Positions 8,802-17,555 of a stretch of 64,000 nucleotides of DNA are shown here, in pieces (the first letter of the stretch is position 1; each line of letters starts with the position of its first letter). The DNA comes from Cypionkella psychrotolerans (GTDB lineage: Bacteria; Pseudomonadota; Alphaproteobacteria; Rhodobacterales; Rhodobacteraceae): assembly GCF_001294535.1 (NCBI RefSeq), contig NZ_LGIC01000031.1, positions 124,001-188,000 on the forward strand, written 5' to 3'. The notes below the pieces were generated by a model. That model saw nothing but the letters and a program-made list of their open reading frames with translations, ran no database searches and was not told where the DNA came from. A program made the position numbers and the translations under genes.

Positions 8802-8826
8802 GATTGGTCATATATTTGCACCAATC
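8802..8826. promoter_or_regulatory. Candidate GntR operator (inverted repeat)
   Basis: GATTGGT-N11-ACCAATC is a perfect 7-bp inverted repeat ending 14 bp before the GntR start codon. FCD-type GntR regulators often bind TTGGT/ACCAA half-sites, but usually with a shorter spacer. Autoregulation is an inference. Confidence 0.4.
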
Positions 8827-8840
8827 AGCTGGAGCCATTC

Positions 8841-9608
8841 ATGCCCTTCCTCAAAATCGACGCGGAGAAACTGTCGCAATCGGTGGTGCAGCAGATCGAA
8901 CTGTTGATCCTGCGTGGTATCTTGCGCCCTGGCGAGCGTCTACCGTCCGAGCGAGAATTGTCTGAACGCATGGGCGTCTCACGGCCCAGTTTGCGGGAAG
9001 CCGTGGCGGATTTGCAGGCGCGGGGGTTGCTCTCCAGTCGCCCCAATGCTGGTATTTTTGTGGCCGAAGTTTTGGGGTCAGCCTTCTCGCCAGCACTCGT
9101 TGGCTTGTTTTCCGCGCATGAGGAAGCGGTGTTCGATTACCTCGACTTTCGCCGTGACATGGAGGGGTTAGCGGCAGAGCGTGCAGCGCGACTGGGGTCA
9201 GACACCGATTTGGCGGTGATCGCCGCGATTTTCGCCAAGATGGAGGCAGCCCACGCCAAGCGCGACCCGTCGGATGAAGCAGAGTTAGACGCGAATTTTC
9301 ACATGGCAATCATCGAGGCCAGCCATAACGTGGTGATGCTGCATATGATGCGATCGATGTATGATTTGCTGCGGCAGGGTGTGTTCTACAACCGTCAGGT
9401 GATGTTCAAAAATCGGCTGACCCGTGATCACCTGTTGGATCAACACCGTGCGATCAACACGGCCATTCAGGCCCGTGACCCAATGGTAGCGCGCGAGGCG
9501 GTGGCGACACATCTGGGCTTTGTTGAGGCTGCGATGGCCGATCAGATCAAAGCCAACCGGAATGAGGCGATTGCCCGTCAGCGCTTGCAGCATGAGCAGT
9601 CGAAATAG
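8841..9608 (+). CDS. FadR/PdhR-type GntR transcriptional regulator
   Basis: The 255-residue regulator has an N-terminal winged helix (about residues 10-75; LRPGERLPSERELSERMGVS followed by RPSLREAV). The C-terminal FCD ligand-binding domain (about 95-235) keeps the metal-binding D-x3-H (DANFH) and a later histidine in DQHRAI. FCD domains of this type sense small carboxylates. The start at 8841 was chosen over an upstream ATG because GGAG lies in front of it. No adjacent metabolic genes reveal the effector. It converges on the ATP synthase operon. Confidence 0.88.
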   Translation: MPFLKIDAEKLSQSVVQQIELLILRGILRPGERLPSERELSERMGVSRPSLREAVADLQARGLLSSRPNAGIFVAEVLGSAFSPALVGLFSAHEEAVFDYLDFRRDMEGLAAERAARLGSDTDLAVIAAIFAKMEAAHAKRDPSDEAELDANFHMAIIEASHNVVMLHMMRSMYDLLRQGVFYNRQVMFKNRLTRDHLLDQHRAINTAIQARDPMVAREAVATHLGFVEAAMADQIKANRNEAIARQRLQHEQSK

Positions 9609-9624
9609 GTCGGTAGAAATGAAA

Positions 9625-9650
9625 AAGCCCGGCGCAAAGACCGGGCTTTC
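9625..9650. terminator. Terminator between GntR gene and ATP synthase operon
   Basis: The 9-bp stem AAAGCCCGG/CCGGGCTTT has an 8-nt loop. On the minus strand it is followed by five T residues, so it chiefly ends the atp operon. It can also stop transcripts from the GntR gene. Confidence 0.85.
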
Positions 9651-9667
9651 CCAATACTTCCAGATGC

Positions 9668-10234
9668 TTAGTGGAACTTAGCGTCAACCGTGGCAATCGC
9701 CGCGTCAATCGAAGCCGAGGCAGTTTCCGCAGTTGCCTGCTTGGCCAGAACTTCGCCCGCCGCAGCCACCGCCACCGAAATCGCGCTTTCACGGATTTGG
9801 CGCAAAGCCGAAGCTTCTGCCGAAGCGATCTGCTCCTCTGCCGCTACCAGACGGCGCGCGATCGAGTCTTTCAGATCAGCCTTGGCTTGCTTGGCAGCTG
9901 CCTCAGCTTCTTCTTTGGCGGAGGCGATGATGCGGGCGGATTGCTCCTGCACCTCTTTGTGCTTGGCATCGTAGGACGCTAGCAGCGCCTTGGCTTCGTC
10001 ACGCAGGGCGCGCGCCTCGTCCAACTCAGCCTTGATGCGGGTTGCCCGCGCATCCAGCGCGGTGGCCAGTTTGGCCGGAACCCCGGTGTACAGCAGGATG
10101 CCCACGAAGATCAGGAAGGCCAGCAACACCACGAAGTTGGTGTTGCGCAGACTGACCAGTGGTTCGCCATGGTTATTGCCGGTCAGAACCGCGACAACGC
10201 CAAGCAACGCGATGATGTAAAAGATCTTTTTCAT
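9668..10234 (-). CDS. atpF: F0F1 ATP synthase subunit b
   Basis: The 188-residue b subunit forms part of the peripheral stalk. It has a membrane segment near residues 33-50 (NFVVLLAFLIFVGILLYTGV) followed by a long, Ala/Glu/Lys-rich coiled coil to the C-terminus. It is the last gene of the F0 operon atpI-atpB-atpE-atpF'-atpF, 4 bp after b'. The two-b-subunit arrangement is typical of Rhodobacterales and other photosynthetic lineages. Confidence 0.94.
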   Translation of the reverse strand: MKKIFYIIALLGVVAVLTGNNHGEPLVSLRNTNFVVLLAFLIFVGILLYTGVPAKLATALDARATRIKAELDEARALRDEAKALLASYDAKHKEVQEQSARIIASAKEEAEAAAKQAKADLKDSIARRLVAAEEQIASAEASALRQIRESAISVAVAAAGEVLAKQATAETASASIDAAIATVDAKFH

Positions 10235-10238
10235 CGCG

Positions 10239-10787
10239 TTACCCTTTCAGCCGAGCAGTGACTGCCGCTGTGATCGACCGGGCATCCGCCGTGCCGCCCA
10301 AAGCTGCCACCAGTTCTTTGGCGGTGTCTTTTGCCACTTCCGTGATGGCTGCTTGCGCGCCAGCCCGGATTTCATCAATCCGGCCCGCCGATTCTGTGGC
10401 TTTCGCCGCGATCTGGGCATCGGCCTTCGTGATGGCTTTGTTCAGGTCAGCCTGAATCTCGGCCTTGGCTGCCGTGACGATTTTGCCTGCTTCGGTGCGG
10501 GCCGAAACCAACGCATCGTTATAGGCCTTCTCGGCTGCAACAGCCTTCTGCTTCAACTCTTCGGCTGCCGCAAGATCGTTGATGATCGTGCCGCGCCGGG
10601 TGGCCAAAGTGCCGCCGATGCGTGGCAAAGCCACCAGCTTCAGCACGAAGAAGATCACCAGCAGGGTGACGACAAGCCAGAAGATCTGGTTTACGAAATG
10701 GGTCGGGTCCAGCTGCGGCATACCTGCCTTAGCGGCCTCGTGCGCAACTTCCGTTGCGGCTTCAGTGGTCGTGGTCGTGGTCGCCAT
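10239..10787 (-). CDS. atpF': F0F1 ATP synthase subunit b'
   Basis: The 182-residue second b-type stalk subunit has an acidic/alanine N-terminus. Its membrane span lies near residues 31-50 ([20 protein letters not shown]), followed by coiled coil. The start at 10787 is supported by GGAGGG eight bases upstream and by the [11 protein letters not shown] start; an in-frame ATG 11 codons upstream lacks such a site. It lies between atpE and atpF and forms a b/b' heterodimer with the latter. Confidence 0.93.
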   Translation of the reverse strand: MATTTTTTEAATEVAHEAAKAGMPQLDPTHFVNQIFWLVVTLLVIFFVLKLVALPRIGGTLATRRGTIINDLAAAEELKQKAVAAEKAYNDALVSARTEAGKIVTAAKAEIQADLNKAITKADAQIAAKATESAGRIDEIRAGAQAAITEVAKDTAKELVAALGGTADARSITAAVTARLKG

Positions 10788-10870
10788 TTTGCCCTCCGTC
10801 GGACCCTTTTTGAAGTTCAAGGGCGCCGCGCAATGGCGGCACCCCTGACCGTAAGGATGCGAGCGTCAGA

Positions 10871-11110
10871 TCAGACTGCGAACATCAACAGCAGAGCGAC
10901 GAGGAACGAGAAGATCCCCAAAGCTTCTGCGAAGGCCAGACCGATGAACAGGGTCGCGGTTTGCGAGCCAGCTGCCGAAGGGTTGCGCAGAGCGCCCGCC
11001 AGGAAGTTGCCAGCAACATTGCCAACGCCGATTGCGGCAGCGCCGGAACCGATAGCGGCCAGACCAGCGCCGATGAATTTGCCGAGTGCGGCTGCGGTTG
11101 CGAGATCCAT
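10871..11110 (-). CDS. atpE: F0F1 ATP synthase subunit c
   Basis: The 79-residue proteolipid of the rotor ring has two membrane helices. The Gly/Ala-rich first helix contains [16 protein letters not shown]. The proton-carrying carboxylate is E62 in [11 protein letters not shown]. The polar loop ARNP is present as LRNP. It is located between atpB and atpF' as expected. Confidence 0.97.
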   Translation of the reverse strand: MDLATAAALGKFIGAGLAAIGSGAAAIGVGNVAGNFLAGALRNPSAAGSQTATLFIGLAFAEALGIFSFLVALLLMFAV

Positions 11111-11170
11111 GATATTCTCCTTACGATGGAATAGGTTAGATTAGGTTACGACATAGCGTTAAGTTCGGGG

Positions 11171-11959
11171 TTAGTGGCCCGGATGCAGCGCATCTTTCAG
11201 GTAAACGCAGGTCAGGATGGTAAAGACATAGGCTTGGATGAAGGCCACAAGAACCTCCAGCGCGTAGATTGCGGTGATCGCCAGAACCGACACCGGGGTC
11301 ACCAGCACGCCAATCCCTGAAATCAGGATCATCGGCGCAAAGGCGGCGAACACTTTCATAACTGCGTGGCCTGCCATGATGTTGCCCGCCAAACGAATGG
11401 AATGGCTGACTGGGCGCACGAAGTAGGAAATCAACTCGATCACCGCGATGATCGGGCGCAGGATCAGCGGCGCGTCTTTCATCCAGAACAGGCCAAGGAA
11501 GTGGAAGCCGTGCTTCCAGAAGCCCAGCAGGGTGACGAACAGGAACACGCCCACGCCCATGATTGCCGTGACCGCGATATGCGAGGTTGGTGAGAACGAC
11601 CCGGGCAGCAGGCCGAGCAGGTTCGAGAACACGATGGTCAGGAACAGGGTCATCACCATCGGGAAGTATTTCGCACCATCTTGACCAGTCACATCGACGA
11701 CCATGTTATGCACAAAATCATAGCCGAGCTCGCCCACCGACTGCATCCGCGACGGGATCAGCTTGCGACCAGCCGAGCCCACAACGAAGAAAATCACCAC
11801 GGCTACAGCGGCCAACAGCAGCCAGACGGTCGCGTTGGTGACGGTGTACCAGTGGATCGGGCCATCGCCAAACAGCGGATGAACCTCAAACTGCTGGAGC
11901 GGATGGAACGACAAACCACCTTCTTGCGCTTCGGCTGCCACGTCAGTCTTCCTCTTCAT
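11171..11959 (-). CDS. atpB: F0F1 ATP synthase subunit a
   Basis: The 262-residue membrane subunit forms the proton half-channels. The essential arginine is R189 in [14 protein letters not shown]. The C-terminal helix segment is [20 protein letters not shown]. The start at 11959 overlaps the atpI end by 17 bp, implying translational coupling. The frame remains open upstream, but that part lies within atpI. Confidence 0.97.
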   Translation of the reverse strand: MKRKTDVAAEAQEGGLSFHPLQQFEVHPLFGDGPIHWYTVTNATVWLLLAAVAVVIFFVVGSAGRKLIPSRMQSVGELGYDFVHNMVVDVTGQDGAKYFPMVMTLFLTIVFSNLLGLLPGSFSPTSHIAVTAIMGVGVFLFVTLLGFWKHGFHFLGLFWMKDAPLILRPIIAVIELISYFVRPVSHSIRLAGNIMAGHAVMKVFAAFAPMILISGIGVLVTPVSVLAITAIYALEVLVAFIQAYVFTILTCVYLKDALHPGH

Positions 11960-12305
11960 CGTCGGCCACCGGAGTGGCGTTTTGTTGCGGGTCAACCGCC
12001 GCAGCGGTCGCTTTATCCTGCATCTCTTTTGCCGAGCGCAGCATGGTTTTGACCCCTGCCGCAAACCCCGCCAACACGAACAGCACGAGGAATATCGGCA
12101 TGGTCCCAAACAAGGTATCCAGTCCGTATCCGATGCCGAAACCGATCAGAAGACCGGCCACAAGTTCTATCACCATGCGCCATGCCAACTGGGCCTGACG
12201 ATGGTTATCCTCTTGCGCAGAGCGCCGGGGCGCGGCGGCGGCTTTGGCGGTTTCAATCCGCTTTTCGAGGGCGGCAAGGCGCTCACGATCTGCGTCGGAT
12301 ACCAC
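11943..12305 (-). CDS. atpI: ATP synthase accessory protein AtpI/AtpZ
   Basis: The 120-residue protein has a charged N-terminus, two membrane helices (about residues 43-60 and 70-85, [16 protein letters not shown] and [18 protein letters not shown]) and an acidic tail (DDEEED). Family members help assemble the c-ring or carry Mg2+. It is the first gene of the F0 operon. Confidence 0.88.
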   Translation of the reverse strand: MVSDADRERLAALEKRIETAKAAAAPRRSAQEDNHRQAQLAWRMVIELVAGLLIGFGIGYGLDTLFGTMPIFLVLFVLAGFAAGVKTMLRSAKEMQDKATAAAVDPQQNATPVADDEEED

Positions 12306-12462
12306 GGCAAAAGCCTCCAGAGGGTTGGGGGATACCTACGGATTGGGGGGCTGTGAGTCAAGCGGGGAAAGTGCGGCTTAACCATTTGATTTTACTTCAT
12401 ATTACAGCACCGCGTTGAAAACCTAGTCTACGATTTATCTGCGATTGCAGCGCCTTGCATAT

Positions 12463-12478
12463 TCAACCATTTGGTTGA
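12463..12478. promoter_or_regulatory. Operator of the ArsR-family gene
   Basis: TCAACCA-TT-TGGTTGA is a perfect 7-bp-arm palindrome centred 39 bp upstream of the ArsR start codon. CAACCA/TGGTTG palindromes are typical of this ArsR subfamily, so autorepression is the likely role. Confidence 0.8.
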
Positions 12479-12509
12479 CGATCCTGTGAGGCCTTGTGAT
12501 AGTCGTGTC

Positions 12510-12860
12510 ATGGCCGCCAATCTTGATACCGTTTTCTCAGCCCTTGCCGACCCGACGCGGCGGACGATTTTGGCTATGCTGCTGGAAGATGATATGGCCG
12601 TCACCGATGTGGCTGAGCCGTTTCAGATGAGTCTGACTGCGATTTCCAAGCATCTGGGTATTCTGACAGAAGCTGGATTGATCAGCCGCGAAAAACGTGG
12701 GCGGGTGATCTGGTGCAAGCTAGAGCCGGACGCGATGCGCAATGCATCGGTGTGGATGCAGGGCTTCGGGCAATTCGAGCCGGTTGATCTGGACGCCTTC
12801 GAGCGGTTTTTGGAGGGCGAATTGGCGGAAGCGGATGCCGAAGCCGAGACGCAGGGTTAA
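12510..12860 (+). CDS. ArsR-family winged-helix transcriptional repressor
   Basis: This 116-residue ArsR/SmtB fold protein begins DTVFSALADPTRRTILAMLL. Its recognition helix is near FQMSLTAISKHLGILTEAGL and its wing is REKRGRVIWCKLE. It lacks the paired metal-binding cysteines of arsenic sensors. It resembles the subfamily that usually sits beside SRPBCC/AHSA1 genes, but no partner follows here. The start at 12510 fits the family N-terminus. A perfect operator lies just upstream. Confidence 0.88.
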   Translation: MAANLDTVFSALADPTRRTILAMLLEDDMAVTDVAEPFQMSLTAISKHLGILTEAGLISREKRGRVIWCKLEPDAMRNASVWMQGFGQFEPVDLDAFERFLEGELAEADAEAETQG

Positions 12861-13112
12861 TATTTTGATTTTACGTTGGAATGTCTGCGATACCCCCTTT
12901 TGACGCGCGGCATGACGTCGGCACTACGCTGGCTTTCGCCGCGCAATCTGATGTTTACGGCACGCATAAACCGAGGCGCGCCAAGTCCGGAAAAGAAACC
13001 CACTGTTTCCCTCGTTGTAAAAACGGCCCGAAACTAACGCTAGTCGGACATTTTCCCGCCGCGATTCAACTCCAGATTGGGCCCATCGAAACGAAAGCCG
13101 CAGGAGACCACC

Positions 13113-13280
13113 ATGAAATTCGGATACGCCCTGTTCGCCCGCTTTGGCCTGTTCGCCCGCAAGGCCGAAGCTGGTCCTGACATGTTCGAGATGCGGTTAG
13201 AACGCACCCGCACCCGTGAGGCGCGGCGTGAAGCCCAGCCGATGCTGTTCAGAACGAGACTGTCACCCCTGGAAGCTTAA
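13113..13280 (+). CDS. Small basic protein of unknown function, 55 residues
   Basis: The frame MKFGYALFARFGLFARKAEA is followed by an Arg/Glu-rich stretch (RLERTRTREARREAQ). CAGGAGA lies six bases before the ATG, a good ribosome-binding site. It has no recognised domain. Its last 32 bases overlap the 3' end of mipZ on the other strand. It could be a real small protein or chance; conservation would decide. Confidence 0.4.
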   Translation: MKFGYALFARFGLFARKAEAGPDMFEMRLERTRTREARREAQPMLFRTRLSPLEA

Positions 13281-14058
13281 GCTCTTTCATCAGGTCGCGC
13301 AGTTCTTGCCGGGCTGCGATGTTGGACAGGTTCAGCTGATCCACCCCGGTATCTTTGAGATCCAGCAGGGTCAGACCGCGCGGGAACAGTTCGCGGAAGA
13401 TCACCCGCTCGGAAAAACCGGGCGAGACGCGGAAGCCGATGCGCTTGGAAAGTTCCTCCAGAGCAGCCCCGACCTTCTTCTTGTTGTGCATCTGTTGAGC
13501 GCCCAACCGATTGCGCAGCACGATCCAGTCGATGGGCTTCAGGCCCGCCTGTGCGCGCAACTGCCGCGCATTCCAGACCATTTCAGAATAGATTGAGGGG
13601 CCTTTGACTTTGCCAGTTTCGGCATCGACGCGGGCGAGCAGATCGAAGTCGATAAAACTATCGTTCAAAGGCGTGATCAGCGTATCGGCGAGAGAGTGCG
13701 CCACCTGAGACAGCCGGGTGTGGCTGCCGGGGCAGTCGATCAGGATGAAATCGGACACTGCTTCGAGTTGCGCCACCGCCGCTGACAGCCGCGCGTCAAA
13801 AGCGTTCTCGCCTTGCGCCAGCGATCCGGCCTCAATCTCGGGCAGATCGCGATAATCGGGGGTGGGCAGGTCAAGACCCGCGCGGGCAAGGAAGGCGCGG
13901 CGGTTCTCGACATAGCGACCGAAGGATTTCTGCCGCAGATCAAGGTCCAAAGCCCCAACCCGATGCCCCATCCGGCACAATGCGGTTGCGACATGCATAC
14001 AGGTGGTCGATTTACCCGAGCCGCCCTTTTCATTGCCGACAACGATAATATGCGCCAT
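13249..14058 (-). CDS. mipZ: Division-plane positioning ATPase MipZ (ParA family)
   Basis: The 269-residue P-loop ATPase has a deviant Walker A with two lysines, NEKGGSGKSTT (K11, K16). It also has the Walker A' ALDLDLRQKSFGRYVENR and the Walker B-like FILIDCPGS. The RQ-x-S...ENR stretch and the C-terminal half (WIVLRNRL, NKKKVGAALEELS) are MipZ-like rather than plasmid ParA-like. In alphaproteobacteria, MipZ forms gradients from the ParB-bound origins and blocks FtsZ near the poles. It is a single gene with no parB beside it. Confidence 0.9.
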   Translation of the reverse strand: MAHIIVVGNEKGGSGKSTTCMHVATALCRMGHRVGALDLDLRQKSFGRYVENRRAFLARAGLDLPTPDYRDLPEIEAGSLAQGENAFDARLSAAVAQLEAVSDFILIDCPGSHTRLSQVAHSLADTLITPLNDSFIDFDLLARVDAETGKVKGPSIYSEMVWNARQLRAQAGLKPIDWIVLRNRLGAQQMHNKKKVGAALEELSKRIGFRVSPGFSERVIFRELFPRGLTLLDLKDTGVDQLNLSNIAARQELRDLMKELKLPGVTVSF

Positions 14059-14128
14059 GCCGCTTGTCCCCTTTGGTCTATCAGGCTTCCTATACGGATA
14101 GCGGCGGAAAGGGGAAGCGGGAAGTTGC

Positions 14129-14557
14129 TTATGAAATCGGCTCAGGTCCTTCGCAGCGCTGCACCATGTTGATGCACTGATTGGCAGGCCAGTCGGTGCG
14201 GTGCCAGCAATAGCGGTCGGGGTTGATCAGGAGGCGCAACTCCCAGACCACAAGCGCGCCGCTGGGGGTGCGGCCATCGTCATCATCGAACTCGATTTCA
14301 GCCCCATCCGGCGTCGTCCGCCGGATAGTGAACGCGATATCCGAGCCAACAAAATATTGCCCATCCACATCGAGGACCAACACCTCAATCGCACCGCGCT
14401 GGCTATCTTGCGAGAGGGTCAACCGTTGCCGCGTCCATTCGCAGCTTTCCATCACAGGGTGCGGATCGCCATATAGTCCGGGCAGACGCTGAAACGCGTC
14501 TGCTTTTGCGACGCAGGGCGTGGCGCATAACAACAAGGCGGCTAAAACGCGAGACAT
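14129..14557 (-). CDS. Secreted protein of unknown function
   Basis: The 142-residue protein has a Sec signal peptide at about residues 1-19 (MSRVLAALLLCATPCVAKAD). The mature part is acidic and beta-rich, with four or more cysteines (CEW, CWH, CIN, CEG) that could form disulfides in the periplasm. There are no recognised domains. It is flanked by mipZ and rpmE on the same strand but separated from rpmE by a terminator, so it has its own promoter. Confidence 0.7.
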   Translation of the reverse strand: MSRVLAALLLCATPCVAKADAFQRLPGLYGDPHPVMESCEWTRQRLTLSQDSQRGAIEVLVLDVDGQYFVGSDIAFTIRRTTPDGAEIEFDDDDGRTPSGALVVWELRLLINPDRYCWHRTDWPANQCINMVQRCEGPEPIS

Positions 14558-14605
14558 GCTGCCCCCTTACCGCAAAATTGCGGCGAAATCTTGGAGCATC
14601 AAATG

Positions 14606-14633
14606 AAAAAGGGCGCCTCCGCAGAGACGCCCC
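14606..14633 (-). terminator. Terminator after rpmE
   Basis: On the minus strand, stem GGGCGTCTC/GAGGCGCCC (one mismatch) with a TGCG loop is followed by TTTTTC. It closes the rplS-rpmE unit. Confidence 0.85.
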
Positions 14634-14654
14634 AATCTGTGCAGCGGTGTGGGA

Positions 14655-14876
14655 TCAGAAACCCAGACCGGCGTATTTGTTCTTGAACTTCGACACGCGG
14701 CCACCGGTGTCCATCAGTTTGGCCGAGCCACCGGTCCAAGCCGGGTGTGCCAGCGGGTCGATGTCCAGCGCCATTTGGTCGCCTTCTTTGCCCCAAGTGG
14801 TTTTGGCTTGGAACAGGGTGCCATCGGTCATTTTGACGGTGATGGTGTGATAGTCGGGGTGAATTCCGTCTTTCAT
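14655..14876 (-). CDS. rpmE: 50S ribosomal protein L31
   Basis: The 73-residue protein starts [20 protein letters not shown] and ends [11 protein letters not shown]. It is the zinc-free form, without the CxxC motifs. It lies 11 bp after rplS, in the usual alphaproteobacterial order. Confidence 0.97.
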   Translation of the reverse strand: MKDGIHPDYHTITVKMTDGTLFQAKTTWGKEGDQMALDIDPLAHPAWTGGSAKLMDTGGRVSKFKNKYAGLGF

Positions 14877-14887
14877 CGCTCTGCTCC

Positions 14888-15262
14888 TTACTCGGCTTTG
14901 GGTTTGTAATTGGTGTCTTCGACGATCCGGGCCGATTTGCCGCGACGATCGCGCAGATAATACAGCTTGGCGCGGCGCACGCGGCCACGACGGACCACCT
15001 CGATGCTGTCGATGTTGGTCGAATACAGCGGGAACACACGTTCCACGCCCTCACCAAACGAGATTTTGCGGACGGTGAACGAAGCTGCGATGGTCGAGCC
15101 GCCTTTACGGGCGATGCAGACGCCTTCGTAGTTCTGCACGCGCGAGCGGGTGCCTTCGGTCACTTTATAGCCGACTTTCACGGTATCACCGGCTTTGAAA
15201 TCCGGGATTTTCTTGCCGAGCGCAGCGATCTGCTCGGCTTCAATGATGGCGATCAAATTCAT
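14888..15262 (-). CDS. rplS: 50S ribosomal protein L19
   Basis: The 124-residue protein has the L19 signature [18 protein letters not shown] and the basic segment [20 protein letters not shown]. It sits at the 30S-50S interface. It is followed by rpmE. It is separated from trmD by an unusually long 430-bp gap, so it probably has its own promoter. Confidence 0.97.
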   Translation of the reverse strand: MNLIAIIEAEQIAALGKKIPDFKAGDTVKVGYKVTEGTRSRVQNYEGVCIARKGGSTIAASFTVRKISFGEGVERVFPLYSTNIDSIEVVRRGRVRRAKLYYLRDRRGKSARIVEDTNYKPKAE

Positions 15263-15606
15263 CGCAGTTCCTTTGTTTGCAGGGTTTTCCCCGACGTGAT
15301 GCAGCCGTAGAGCTTCTGGTCTTCGATCGGGTCGCCACAGAATTTTGTGACCCCGCCAGAGATGCGGCTAGCTTTTGAAGTCCGAATTTCGGGCCAAACT
15401 TGCGGAAGAAGGCAAGCATTGCGGCCAAAAGGAATCGGGCCCGATAGGCTTTTGACCCCGGACTACGGGCGTATAGGGTTTGTGGGGGGATGGGTCAAGA
15501 GGCCTTGGGTGTCCACGCGTGGACAAGGGTGGCGTGTATGTAAAATCAATGGGTTAGCATTGGGTTGATAAGGATTTGTTAACGGTTGGAGTGCGGAAAT
15601 CGCGAA

Positions 15607-15641
15607 GCCTCCGGCGGGGTTATTTGAGCAGAGAGGATGAC
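15607..15641 (+). repeat. Rhodobacterial intergenic repeat, copy B
   Basis: GCCTCCGGCGGGGTTATTTG followed by AGCAGAGAGGATGAC. It shares the 'CTCCG.GGGG-TATTTG' core with copy A and the 'CAGAGAGGATGAC' tail with the copy near 40.96 kb. Confidence 0.6.
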
Positions 15642-15651
15642 CCAAGGAATT

Positions 15652-15684
15652 TGCTCTTTTTGAAATACTCCCCGCGGAGCGTAC
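15652..15684 (-). repeat. Rhodobacterial intergenic repeat, copy C
   Basis: On the minus strand GTACGCTCCGCGGGGAGTAT is followed by TTCAAAAAGAG. It faces copy B, 10 bp away, forming an inverted pair. Confidence 0.55.
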
Positions 15685-15694
15685 AACCGATCCA

Positions 15695-16528
15695 CTAGGC
15701 TTTCCGCCGCAAATAAGCCTGCCACAGATCAGGCCGCCGGGTCTTGGTGATCTCCTCGGCCTGCGCTTGGCGCCATTTGGCGATGGCGGCGTGGTTGCCG
15801 GATTGTAGCACTTCGGGGATCGGCAGATCATTCCAGATGGCGGGGCGGGTGTATTGCGGGTGTTCCAGCAGGCCGTCGGAAAAGGATTCCTCTACCGTCG
15901 ACTCTTGATTTCCCAGCACTTTCGGCAGCAGGCGCACGGTGGCGTCGATCAGGGCGGTGGCCGCGATCTCGCCCCCGGTCAGCACGAAGTCGCCAAGGGA
16001 GACTTCTTCGATGTCGTGGTGATCGAGCAGGCGCTGATCGACGCCTTCAAAGCGACCGCAGAGCAGCGTGACGCCATCGCAGGCGGCAAAGCGGCGGGCC
16101 ATGGCTTGGTTGAACGGCTTGCCGCGTGGGGAAAGGTAGATCACCGGCCAGCGATTGCGGTCGCGCGGGGTGTGCTGGGCCGCATCGGTTAGGGCCGCGT
16201 CCAGCACATCGGCGCGCAAAACCATGCCCGCGCCGCCGCCTGCGGGCGTGTCATCAACGTTCAGGTGCTTGCCCTGCCCGAAGCTGCGCAGGTTGATCAC
16301 GTCGAGCGCCCACAACCCCAAATCCAGCGCTTTGCCGGTCAGCGAAATCCCCAAAATGCCGGGGAAGGCATCGGGCATCAGGGTGATGATTTTGGCGCGC
16401 CATGCATCTTTGACGTGCAAAGGCTCCTCCATCAAATCGCGCGGCTTCAGGCTGGCGCGGATCGAAATGCGGCCATGCGATTTGCTGGGTGGGGTGTCAC
16501 TGGCGGGCGTGTCGGGTGTGTCGGTCAT
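15695..16528 (-). CDS. trmD: tRNA (guanine-N1)-methyltransferase TrmD
   Basis: The 277-residue SPOUT methyltransferase makes m1G37 in tRNA. The SAM knot is visible as VDDTPAGGGAGMVLRADVL and LLCGRFEGVDQRLLDHH, followed by EVSLGDFVLTGGEIAATAL. The product is about 30 residues longer at the N-terminus than E. coli TrmD, with a Thr/Pro-rich lead-in (MTDTPDTPASDTPPSKS). It starts 32 bp inside the 3' end of no known domain and lies directly after the unknown membrane protein gene. Confidence 0.95.
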   Translation of the reverse strand: MTDTPDTPASDTPPSKSHGRISIRASLKPRDLMEEPLHVKDAWRAKIITLMPDAFPGILGISLTGKALDLGLWALDVINLRSFGQGKHLNVDDTPAGGGAGMVLRADVLDAALTDAAQHTPRDRNRWPVIYLSPRGKPFNQAMARRFAACDGVTLLCGRFEGVDQRLLDHHDIEEVSLGDFVLTGGEIAATALIDATVRLLPKVLGNQESTVEESFSDGLLEHPQYTRPAIWNDLPIPEVLQSGNHAAIAKWRQAQAEEITKTRRPDLWQAYLRRKA

Positions 16529-16559
16529 ACTGGCTTTTAGCCTGTCGCGGGCACCCCTG

Positions 16560-17459
16560 CTAGGCCAAACCATCCTCGGGTTGGGCGGCATTTGTCGCGG
16601 CGATCAGATCGCGCAACGGGGTTTCGGCGGCGGAATTGAGGTATTTCGCCAGCCATTCCGCCAGCAGATCGGAGCTGGGGGACTTGCCCCAGATATCCGG
16701 GTCTTGCGGCATGGCAGCGCGGAGGCGGGTGGCGAACAGGCCGATCAACTCGGGGTCTTCGGGCAGCAGAGCCAGTGCCAGCGTTGGACCGTCGCCGTGC
16801 ACATCGGTGATCAGGGCCGGATCGGTGCTGTGCAGGATCAGGGCGATGATTTCGGCGCGGGCGGCACCTGTACGGGCGCGTTCAAACAAAGCGGTGCGGA
16901 TAAAAGCGGGGTCGGCATGGGCAGATAGCGCCAGCAGGTGTTGGGCCACGGTGGCAGGGGTGGTGTCATCGGGCAGATCGGCCAAGGGAGCGATCATGCG
17001 GCGCGCGGTGTTCAACTCGCTGCGTTCCACCGGATTGCCCGGATGGGCGACTTGATCAATGGCGTGATCGAGAAATGCGTTGGTTTCATTGATCTTCCAC
17101 GGGTCCCAGATCATCCGGGCCAGAGGGATCGACAGGAAGGAAATCGCGACGGGCAGCATTTCGGAATAGGGTGGCACGAAACCCAAGGCTCCGCCGATGC
17201 CGCGACCGACACCGAACAGCAGGGCCACGAACAGCAGTTGGATGGCGGCGTTGCTGAACAGGGTGGCCCAAGCCTGATACTGGGTCCAGTCGTGGAACTG
17301 GCGCGGCCAGTTTTGCGGGCGAATGATGAATTGCCAGAGTACGAACAGCAGGGTGAAGACTGGCACCAAGGGCCAGCCATAGCCGCCCAAGCCCGCCATC
17401 AGCGGCCCGATGTAAAGCAGAGCGGTTGCGCCCATCAGCCATCGCATACGGTTGTGCAT
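16560..17459 (-). CDS. Membrane protein of unknown function between rimM and trmD
   Basis: The roughly 299-residue protein has four likely membrane helices in its first 115 residues (WLMGATALLYIGPLMAGLGG, LVPVFTLLFVLWQFII, AIQLLFVALLFGVGRGIGGA, MLPVAISFLSIPLARMIW). A soluble alpha-helical half of about 180 residues follows, made of short helical hairpins. I do not recognise the family. The ATG at 17459 is directly preceded by an in-frame GTG that could also start it. Its place inside the rimM-trmD operon suggests co-expression with tRNA and ribosome maturation genes. Confidence 0.75.
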   Translation of the reverse strand: MHNRMRWLMGATALLYIGPLMAGLGGYGWPLVPVFTLLFVLWQFIIRPQNWPRQFHDWTQYQAWATLFSNAAIQLLFVALLFGVGRGIGGALGFVPPYSEMLPVAISFLSIPLARMIWDPWKINETNAFLDHAIDQVAHPGNPVERSELNTARRMIAPLADLPDDTTPATVAQHLLALSAHADPAFIRTALFERARTGAARAEIIALILHSTDPALITDVHGDGPTLALALLPEDPELIGLFATRLRAAMPQDPDIWGKSPSSDLLAEWLAKYLNSAAETPLRDLIAATNAAQPEDGLA

Positions 17460-17555
17460 CACGCCCCCTTACAGCCCTGCGCAGAGTGGCGTGGCGGCGG
17501 ATTTTAGTCTAGCAGTTTTTGATTTGATCACACGTCGCTTGCCCTAAAGCGGTTT

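Larger units (their letters stand above)
15263..15694. other. Intergenic region between rplS and trmD (no gene seen)
   Basis: No convincing coding frame is present. The region holds the perfect palindrome GTCCACGCGTGGAC (15511-15524) and two facing copies of the rhodobacterial intergenic repeat (15607-15641 and 15652-15684). It must also contain the rplS promoter on the minus strand. The facing repeat copies may fold as a hairpin that ends the upstream trmD transcript. Confidence 0.6.

Noticed and set aside
12861-13112. Possible gene between the ArsR gene and the 55-residue ORF
   Set aside because: No supported frame was found. It is AT-richer than its surroundings and probably only promoter sequence.
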